A stretch of DNA of 64,000 bases from contig JALGPY010000014.1 of NCBI GenBank assembly GCA_023055425.1, forward strand, positions 560,501-624,500, written 5' to 3'. The number at the start of each line of letters is the position of its first letter. Position 1 is the first letter of the stretch. The translations under genes and the position numbers were made by a program. The DNA comes from Linanthus parryae. Taxonomy: Eukaryota; Streptophyta; Magnoliopsida; Ericales; Polemoniaceae. Below the pieces are notes generated by a model that was not told where the DNA came from, ran no database searches, and saw only the letters and a list, made by a program, of their open reading frames with translations. Shown here piece after piece: positions 1-9,800 of this stretch.

Positions 1-180
1 TGATGAGTTTCTGCTGGTATTATCATCTTCAAGTGGTTCTAAGTCACAAAGGGTTGCTGACAAGTAATGGAGGACTGTAGTATTGGTCTGCAATGGCCAT
101 ATCAACATGGTCACACAGACAAGTGCTACGAGGATGATAGACGTCTGAATGCTCCTCACACCGTAAAAACCACCTTTCAT
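1..180 (-). CDS. 5' end of an unidentified single-pass membrane protein gene (runs off the window)
   Basis: An open frame of 60 codons runs from an ATG at 180-178 to the window edge with no stop. The protein begins MKGGFYGVRSIQTS, followed by a hydrophobic segment (SIILVALVCVTMLIWPL, about residues 14-30) and then a polar stretch. This is the layout of an N-terminal signal anchor, as in type II Golgi or ER proteins. An in-frame TGA lies four codons upstream of the ATG, which supports this start. A splice acceptor (TTTCTGGCAG on the minus strand, about 198) just before it suggests a 5'UTR intron. I do not recognise the family; a glycosyltransferase is one guess among several. The gene points away from RECQL3 and may lie inside one of its introns if the RECQL3 5' exons are further left. 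Confidence 0.5.
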   Translation of the reverse strand, partial: MKGGFYGVRSIQTSIILVALVCVTMLIWPLQTNTTVLHYLSATLCDLEPLEDDNTSRNSS

Positions 181-1488
181 CTTCGAGGATCAAACTCCTG
201 CCAGAAAAGAAAAGAAACTCACGAAAATAGAATCTGAAACATCAAGAGAACCATGTGAAATTAAGAAGTCATCGACTATATGTGTGTCCTCATGAGTGAA
301 TAAAGTATGCTCGGACTGTATTATCAACAGAGAGAAGTAATGAAGTACCTGAGCTGAAAAACTATTTTCAGAGAAAATGCCGAGATCCGCAGGCTAGTTA
401 CTGGTGAGACAAAGGAGTGCCTTTTTTCTACTATCCAGACAGTGAAAAGAGTGTTTTTCACGCCTCTTTGGACGAAAAATAGGAAACTAGTATAACAACT
501 TGCATTGATCGAGGGAGAAGTAAAGACACCATGTTTTGCATGCATTTATTAATACATGCGTGAATCTCAGGACTCAGAGAGATTAATAGATAACTTCCAC
601 AGTCATTATTGTTATTACAGGGTTTTAGGGAAGATCATGTATTTAAATGACAAGTTGGGACTGTTCAATAGCTTTTCTTCAGCACTCAAAGCAGTCCTCA
701 ACATTGTCAGACATACAAATTTCAACAACCAATTGCAATTTACTCTTACTTGCTTTATGTTATACTAGTGCTCTCTTTGTTTGTCAAAATAGTTTTTCTT
801 TCTAGACTCGAGACTCACAACAATGCATTTATCATCCTTCAGGCATTCCCTCCACAGTTATCATTTGACTTGACACTTCCCCAAAGAACAGCTAATGGGC
901 CCTCAAAAATGATCAAGAAATAACAAGCAGCAGCCAAGTTCATCAAATCCCAGTGAGCTTTGGCATGCTAGTAACATTGAAGTAACGAATTTGATCCATG
1001 TTCTTAAGTAATGACAAAGCCGTATGATATTTATCAACACAGCGCGACCCACCTCCTTTACTTTGATTTGGGTTCGATTACGATACCTATAAGACAATGG
1101 AAGCTATGCAAATGCCAAGAACAATGAACCAAGGTTGCAATATCAAACCTTCAGAAAAATAAAGATGGAAAATAAAGGTCCGGAACAGGTGGCCGTGGCA
1201 TTTATTCGAGGCTATATTTGCTATCTAAAGTTTGGACGGGGTAGCGTAAGCAAGATTCAAAATGGGACTGTGAGTGAAGGGTGGTACTAGAGCTTGGATA
1301 CTTGGATATATGGTTCATGGTTTGTTCCGGTAGGGAAAAGTATAAGTTTATTGGACAGATCATAATTTGGGTGGGTACGATAGTGATTGCCCCAGATCTT
1401 TAATTGTCGTAATACTGACTGCAGATTATGAAAGAAAAATCATAGGCAAGAATTTATGAACTTCTCTTTAGGCACTGTAGCAATCTTT
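181..1488. other. Gene-free stretch left of RECQL3
   Basis: No coding exon seen on either strand. In particular there is no sequence for the RecQ Walker A, DEAH or ALTATA blocks that should precede the first visible RECQL3 exon. It probably holds the promoter and 5'UTR intron of the minus-strand gene at 1-180. Short open frames here look random. Confidence 0.5.
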
Positions 1489-1490
1489 TA

Positions 1491-1750
1491 CTTCCCCCGT
1501 TTCTTCTCTTTCTCTACGTTTTGACTTTTTGACTTGTATCTGGGTCACTTTGACCGGGTGATTTGGATCGCAAAACGATACAATTTTTTGATCATTTTTT
1601 CACCATGTTATAGAACAACTTTTACTCTACAACACCGTGAAAAAATTGTCAAAATATTAGATCGTTTTGCTATCCAAATCACCGGGTCAAAGTGACCCCG
1701 TGAATAGTGACAAAAGTCAGAACGTAGAGAAAGAGAAGAAACGGAGGAAG
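1491..1750. mobile_element. Stowaway-like MITE, 260 bp, TA target duplication
   Basis: The ends are long inverted repeats. The left arm starts CTTCCCCCGTTTCTTCTC and the right arm ends with its near-complement GAAACGGAGGAAG. Further in, CCGGGTGATTTGGAT pairs with ATCCAAATCACCGGG. TA flanks both ends (1489-1490 and 1751-1752). TA targets and CTCCCTCCGT-like ends are typical of Stowaway elements mobilised by Tc1/mariner transposases. Related, more decayed copies lie near 34019 and 54280. It has no coding capacity. Confidence 0.85.
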
Positions 1751-1752
1751 TA

Positions 1753-2502
1753 CTATTTATTTGCTGCAGAACTTTTGTCCTTCATCTTTTCTTGGATCTC
1801 TGTAACTGTCTGCGTGACCTTATATTTGACTGAAATTCTGACCCTGGATCTTCAAGGTGCACAAGTAGATGGAGTAAGACTTTATATGAACATGTATGCC
1901 GAGACCACAATTTTGCACAGTATGTAAAGCAAAATGTACTAAAACCTTTCTGTGCAAAGAGATTGTGAGATATGACCATCTATTTGAAGACCTTCACGCT
2001 CCACTTTTCTTTCCCTTGAATAGTGCCCGTCCTTTCAATAATCCGCAATCTGCAACATCCCCATAACGTACATGTTGATTGAGCTGGCTAACTGAGACCT
2101 TGTAATAACTGAATAGCAGTTTGGTGGAGAGATAGCTGTTGTGTTTGTACTTTATAGTTTGTACTGGGGTTAGTGGCTGGTTGGTAGTGGAACTATGTTA
2201 TATTACGAAAGTTGCCAGCTTTATATAAAGCAGACACCAAAATTTGTTCTCACTTTGCCTGCGTTATGTGAGCGTAATTATAAGCACACAACAGTATAGT
2301 TAATCAAATACAATTGAGCCACTAGTTCAAACTTTCTTTTCTTGCAGCTAATGCATGTTGGACTTAAACTAAGGAAAAAGTAAAGTGATAGGATAATGCA
2401 ATGAATAATCTCATTGGATATATACTTGCCCAAACAGCGGCTACTCCAGTGCTTTTTCGTATCTTTTGCCTAATAATCACATTTGATTGTTGTCGTATGA
2501 AA
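1753..2502. other. Gene-free stretch between two transposons
   Basis: AT-rich sequence between the Stowaway element and the hAT-like element. It belongs to the RECQL3 5' intron or flank. No exon or repeat recognised. Confidence 0.4.
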
Positions 2503-2510
2503 GCTGGAAT

Positions 2511-3066
2511 CTATGATGCACGGGAACTCCATGTAGGGTGACGTCCCCGTTCCGGAAACGCCCCAAACTCCGGAACTCTGCCGGAACTCCCCAAAACGCT
2601 CCCGGAACGCCACATGGCGTTCCGTTAAAAGTAATGAGTTCGGAACTTATGCCGAACTTCCCGGATACGCGTTCCCCTTTTTTGAAACGTTTTTCGAAAC
2701 TTCCCTGGGTTAGAAATAACACTCGGATGTCTTCTAATAAATTAAAAAGATAATGGATGTTACTGCTAACATATGATGTCTATTACTAATCATATCAAGA
2801 TCCCCGACCCCCAATCTAAAACCTAGCTGCTTATACTTCCAACTGAGGTAAAACAATTTGGATACTTTCTTAGACGTCTAGACAACCTCAAAGACTTCGA
2901 GGACCTCCAATTTCTCAAATACTTCCACATCTTTATTGAGTAAATGCGTTCTCTATGTATTGATCTTAATTTTGTATTAATTTAATTATTGTCTTTCAAT
3001 TTCGTCTGATTATCTATAAGTGTATATTTAGGTAACATTTACATTAAAATATATGCTGTGTGTGTG

Positions 3067-3100
<34 letters not shown>

Positions 3101-3206
3101 TAAGCCGTTCCCCTGCCGTTTTGTCTCCCCAATTTCTAAAATTTGTCCTTCCGGCGTCCCCGTCCCTGTTTTGTCTCGTCCACGTTCCCGTTTCAATGCT
3201 ACATAG
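2511..3206. mobile_element. hAT-like non-autonomous element, 696 bp, 8-bp target duplication
   Basis: It is flanked by identical GCTGGAAT (2503-2510 and 3207-3214). The ends are imperfect inverted repeats: CTATGATGCACGGGAAC on the left, and CTATGTAGCATTGAAACGGG read inward on the complement at the right. The left 150 bp is packed with GGAAC/GTTCC words in both orientations. A GATA/TAGA microsatellite lies at about 3067-3101. Eight-bp duplications are the hAT superfamily signature. There is no transposase, so it must move, if at all, with help from elsewhere. Confidence 0.75.
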
Positions 3207-3811
3207 GCTGGAATTAATCTTTACCACTTCTGAGAATGCACAGATCGATTCTTCTTCGTGTTAGCGGCAATAATAACAATCACTGGGCACTCACGGGAAA
3301 CAGTCCAGGATTATAGAGAAGTTGTTCTCTCTTGAATCATGGTCATGGTTTATGACTATAGGAAAGAGAAAAAGATAATAGACGCAATTAGAGAGAAGTT
3401 TGTTTGCGAACATTGGATTCGCATCAACCATGGATGTGGCAGCCAGTGTACTTGACACTATTCAATATAGCTAACTTGCAAAAGCTGGTAAAATTTGTTG
3501 TCTAATTGGTCAGAGCAACTGGTTATAAAAAATAATATCAATTTTCTTGAAACGTTAGGGTTTTTTGGTAACAAAATTTAAGACTATCTCCCTTTTGGGT
3601 TTCACCAAACTTAAGTGTTCTTTTGTATATTAGAACAAATTATTATAGACATATTTTCTTTTGCTTTAATGTTTCGTTTGTTGTCACCTCGTGAGAGAAA
3701 TCATCAATTCAGAATTTTTCTTCTTGTTCTGGTGAAACATATGATTATGTTGTGTTCACTCTATGGGTAAGTGGTGAGCAATGTTTACACAGTTTTTCTT
3801 CTTTCGTACAG
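3207..3811. other. Non-coding stretch before the first visible RECQL3 exon
   Basis: Presumed intron sequence ending in a pyrimidine-rich acceptor (TTCTTCTTTCGTACAG) at 3811. No earlier helicase exon is seen. Confidence 0.5.
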
Positions 3812-6800
3812 AGTTCAGAAGGATGTGATGGAATCGTTGTGCTTGCAAGATCCCTTAGTTCTGAAGTCATCATTTAATCGCCCCAATATATTTTATGAAG
3901 GTGCATTCTGCTAGCTGATCTAATAATTAACTTTCTTTCTGAATTTTAGTTTGTAACACAGCCGCTGGAACTTGGGGTCCTGTACATATTAAGATTGATG
4001 TTTATTGCTATGTTTTAAAACATATTGCCACATTTATCCACTGGATGAGATAATGAAATTGCTTCTTGAATTCTTGGCATGCAACATGTGACTTTTCTTG
4101 GGTTTCTTATGTCCAGTGACATTCTTTCACAGGAGAATACTTGACTATGTAAATATTTATAGATCTTGAGAATTAATTATTTTTGGTTATAAATTACATA
4201 ATGGAAACTAGTGCTTCTCCTTACAAGGAAGTACTTTAGTAACTCGAGTCTTTAAGTTCTTTGGTGTTTTGTGTATGCACTTGTTATTATGTGTCTATAA
4301 AGAATTCCTCAAGATTATGCCTTACTAAACTTATTTTTCTATTATGCAGTTAGATATAAGGATCTATTGGATGATCCATATGCAGATTTGGCTAGTTTAC
4401 TCAAAGCTAGTGGTGGTGCCTGTGCAATCATTTACTGTCTTGAACGTACAACTTGCGATGACTTGGCTGCACATTTATCAAACAAGGGGATTTCTTGTGC
4501 TGGTAATCTGATTCTGCAGTCATGATGAAATACTTGCTAAAAATTGTATAAATTCTTGCTTACTTTGGTTGTACTCCAGCTTATCACGCAGGGCTGAACA
4601 ATAAATTGCGGAGTTCCGTTTTGGACGATTGGATTTCATCGAAGAAGCAAGTTGTTGTTGCAACAGTTGCTTTTGGGTATGATAGTTTTTTGGAATCAAA
4701 TTACTTGCCACAGTATTTAGTTATTTACCTTGTGAGTTACGTCTAAACCAGCTTTCTGGTACTTTTTATGTGCTCGCTTCTTGTAGCATTGCATGAACAG
4801 GTTGTGCTAGTTCCACTTTAGTGTCAGTTTTAAACATTCTTGCATGTAGTTGTTACTGCTCAAGCCAGACATGGTGCACCTACAAAGCCGGTTGTGCTGT
4901 TTGTGGCACCCACACCCCCGGCCACAACTCTAGAACATGCGTGGGGCCCCAAGGGCACCACCACCACACACACTTTTTCTTATTACATCTACTACCTTTT
5001 GCACATCACTGCACATCTCCTAGGGATTCCTTACCGTGTGTCAACTGTTGGCTGCCTCTGATCTGGTAGCAACATTGCTCTTTCGTATATAGCTTTTTCT
5101 TTGTACATTCTCGAAGTTCATGAAATTCCCTTTTCAGATTTGACGCCTGTGCTAGTTGCAGTTGCACCTTTTTTTCTCTAACTTTGAACTTGCACATTAT
5201 TATTATGACCTGTAACATGGATTATTTTTGCTGGATTCCTGCTGGGTGAAATTCCAATGGATTCTCAACGAACTTGTGGCGTGCCTTTAGGATGGTAAGC
5301 TAAGAGTACTGTATATTTCAGGGAGTTCTGAAATTGAATCTCTTTAAGTCGATTAAACACTGTCAATCGTTTTCTTTACCCTTAAGCTATGTGTTCCCAG
5401 GGTATAGATAGAAGGGATGTCAGAATAGTTTGCCACTATAACCTTCCGAAGTCAATGGAGTCCTTCTATCAAGAGTCAGGTAGAGCTGGCCGTGATCAGT
5501 TACCTTCTACAAGCATTCTGTACTATGGAATGGATGACCGTAAGAAAATGGTTGGATGTCGTTCCTATTACTAATTTGATTTCCTTGCCTTACACAAATA
5601 GTATTTCATACGATTCTGGGTAAAGATTATCATTTACTTTGCAGCAATTTATACTAAGCAATTCTAAAAGAAAGAAGGATCAGTCAACAAGTTCAGATGA
5701 TGGATCCTCAAAAAAAGCCCTTGCTGACTTCAACACGGTCAGTTTACTTAGAACGTTCTGAATGCTTGCTCGAACTCCATATTCACATGACTGCCTCATG
5801 GATCTTGGTTCAGTCTTCATACAGATAGTTGAGTACTGTGAAGAGTCTAAATGCCGCAGAAAAAAAATTCTCGAGAGTTTTGGGGAACAGGTACCTTAAT
5901 GTGTGGCTTATCTTTAGTTTTTGTACTATGACGATGCGTTATTGATATCTGATACCCTTTTCTAACCACTCTTGGTCTTTCTTGCATTGCAATGTAGGTA
6001 ACAGCGTCTCTATGCAGCAAAACATGTGATGCATGCAAACATCCAAATTTAGTTGCCAAGCACTTGGAAGAGCTGAGAACTACTTGTTCTTTTCATCACA
6101 AAGGATCCTCTCGAATTTATATGAGCAGGTACTTTATATAGATATATCAGCAGATACTCTCTCTTGATTGTGGCTAGGCCGCTATGCATTTGCTTGACTT
6201 GAAAACTGTCTCTTTGTCGCGGCATGAGATGTGTAGTTCTTACAAATGTGTAGATCAGAGATTCACTTAGAACAACTAAAGAACTAAGACAGTCCATGCC
6301 AGAATCTTGGCTTGGGAGATGTTTCCTTAAATATCAAAGTGAAACAATATTGAGAAAACATTAATCCTGGAACTTCGTTTTGCTTGAAAGTTCCAAAGCT
6401 AACTACCACAAATTGACTGAGTGGGGATAGAACGAGAAGTATCTGGATAACAATCAACAAACAGTCTGCATTGAGGAAATAGCCAAAATGTAGAATGTAG
6501 ATGTTCCAGAAAATACCAATATATGGCTGTTTTATTAACCTTAGGCCGAAGTTGAGGCTTTGCGCTATTGAAACCTCAACTTCAACTTGAAGTTTCTAAA
6601 GCAATTATATTTTGTTATTTTTGGGCAAAACATCCATATTTGGGTACATTGAGAAGCAAACATCCATATTTTGCTCCTTCCTTGTCTGGAATCTGCAACA
6701 TGCACTAACATGGAACTTTGCTGAATATCTCTGTGGTTCTCATCTTGTTCTGATAACATCTATAACTTGTTTCTACTTTAGCTCCAATTAATATTTTTTG

Positions 6801-9800
6801 GGGTCCTTCCATCCATGCCAATGAAACATGGCGTGGTAATAATTGCCTAACTTAAGCTTCTCAGGATATTTTCTGTTGAGGAGAATCATATCATTGCTAG
6901 AATGCCAAATATAGCGGAGAATGTTGAGTAAATAGGTACTTAGGTGAAGTACAGTTGATAAAATTCAGACTAAATATTGCTTCACTGGATAGTTGCTGAC
7001 TGCAAATAGATCATTTATCTTCCTTTAGCTTACAAGTCAATTTGCTTAAGAGCTCCCAAATCAAGTCAATTGAACCCATGGGACTTGCAATTATTCTATC
7101 AATGGCCTATATCACAATCAAACATACCAATTAATAACTTATAATAGCTACAAGTACTATACATCAGGCCAACAAACGTACTTTTAAGTATGGCCTATTC
7201 ACTTAAGCAAACCAATAAAGGCACTTTATCCAGATTAATTCATATGACGTGTTCATCTTTCAGTAGCCAAAATGACGATAATGAAAAATTCTAAGATATG
7301 AAATAACCTCCAAAACCTTAAGAATGAGATGTGCAGTTGTCTGAAGACACATGTTGTCCAATTCACGTAGAGATTAAATACATATGAAATAACCAAAATA
7401 AATACTGGTAATGTTAGAACATGGGCACACTTGGAAGGCAAAGACAATAAAGAGTGTGTATGTATTTATAATTCTTTGTTTTACCTTTTCCATGCAAAAC
7501 CAGGAGTTTATTTTGCGACTAGAGAAATTGAGGAAGTCAACAAAGTTTGCTTGAGTAGATGAAATTGAATACTAAGTTGTCCTTGTAATGGAGTAAACCA
7601 ATAAGTTACATAATACTACCTATAATCTTCTATAATTAATCATACCTTAAACATCAATACACGCTGTAATGGAGTAAACCAATAAGTTATCTTAGCATAT
7701 TCAATCGATCATTCCTTCCTTTATAGGAAACCTCCAAGTTACAAATGCTAAATATTGGCGGTGAAATTAGTTTGGATCCAGGTTCATCATTAAGAACAAT
7801 CCTCTACCATGCCAAGAACTATGATCCAGTTCACGATTACCAGCTAGGGAAAGAACTATGGCTGAAAATATAGCAAAGAGATAGAGAGCTACAAGAAATC
7901 GCATCAAATTTCAACGCCATGGTACTGCAAGCACGAACAAGATCCTTTCCTGGTACTGCAGGCCTTCTGTTACTGGGTTGTACCCGATGAACAGAATAGA
8001 ACGAGAAATCAGCGCAAAATATCTCAAAACTACTCCACAGTCTAATAATATAGAGAGGAGGAAATATCGCAAAACTGTCCCATTCACTATGAATCACTTT
8101 AAAAAAATGAGAAAAAAAAACTGGCAATCGGACGGACGTCTCTGTGAATATTGAAATCAACATAAACAAGAAGGATTATTATCATTTCTCAAATTAAATT
8201 TAGGTAAACATTGAATGATAAACAGTACAGGTCCTTCTACCTTTCGATTATTCACTATATAAGCAAAAAAAAGATATGTTATGCGGTCACTTATTAATAG
8301 AAACGCGGTCCTATGCAGTAGCATTATACTTGGCCTTGTAATCACTGAACAACTGATCAACTGATTTGCCCAACAACTGATCGAAGTAACTAACACTGTA
8401 CGCAGTTCTCGTCTTCTTGTTAAGCTCAGCGACAAACCCGCTTCTCAAGCTTCCAAAATAATCCAGAAACCTGGCCGTCACGTCGTACCCGTGGTCCCAC
8501 CGGTCACCTTGGCCCGGTTTGACCCAGTGACTCGGGTCCAACCCAGCCTTGAGCCTCACGTAATCAGCAATTCCTTCGATCAAGCCGCCCGGTGTCTGTC
8601 CGTTCCCATTCCACTGCCATACATGAGTCATCTCATGGAACAACACTCCGGTGATGTCTCTCTTAACATCGCCGGAGTAACCCTGTATGTAATCGGCGCT
8701 GACGTGGATCTCGTTGCCGGATGTGTACGCCACGCCGCTCATGGTCTCTATGAACATGGACACCCGCGACACGTTTTGACGGTCGGCAGGTGTGGTCTGG
8801 TTGAAGATTTTCCATATGAAGTTCGTTGAGTTGTCCAGGGTCTGAAGGCTATATGGGACTCCAATTTCGTTATTGAATCGGGTGCCGCCGGCCGTCGTGG
8901 GTGCCTTGTTGGTGACATTATACTGCACTGCATTGCTGCTGCCTTGCAGAGCTGCCAAAGTGAAGATAAAGGAGAAGAAGAAGATAGCATAGTGTTTTTA
9001 TGATCAACTCTTCGAGACAGTCTTTGTGTACCATTGATACAATCGTAGGAACTGAAACTGAGTGTTCAATGGAGCTATTTGCCTTCTGTAGTGAGGTATC
9101 ACAAGAGAAAAGCTTTGAACTACACAACCCAACTTGGTATAAAGTTTTGAACTACAGAACACAACTTGGTATAAAGTTTTGAACTACACAACCCAATAGT
9201 GGATCACAGAGGCTAGGCAAGATACCGCACTACAGAACGCAAATAGCTCCATTGGACCCTCAGTTTCAGTTCCTACGATTATATCAGTGGTATACGACAC
9301 TTTTCTCTTATTGCAGAATAACAGAAGACTTTAAGACTAGTCAGTGTAATATGTCGTTGTACATCAATAATTCTTCTATTTTAAAACTCGAACTCACAAT
9401 TCTCTGCTTAACTCCTCTCTGATCAAACTCGAATGTCTTTTTAACCAAGTGCGAAACAAATTATATTTATGACTTATTGCGATTATCGGCTCACTAAAAT
9501 TAATAATATCTAACCGTCTCATTAATTTTTGGTTTTCTATTACCAACTCGGTCAAAAGTTTGAATCAGACAACTTATGAGGTTAGTGGATGATTGATACT
9601 TAGTAAGGTACAACACATCAACAATATAACTGGCAAATTCATAATATTCATTACATCCCCATTCCCCAGGACAAGTTTGTTACAATCACATTCGGGCCGT
9701 AGCTAAATTTTACACCACTTTTCATTACTTCTATCACTATGGGATCCAATGGACACCCGGGATCAATCTGGCTTGGGATAACATCTACCTACAGTGCAAT

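Noticed and set aside
8491..8829. 112-codon plus-strand frame opposite the BSP gene
   Set aside because: Antisense shadow of the GC-rich BSP coding sequence.
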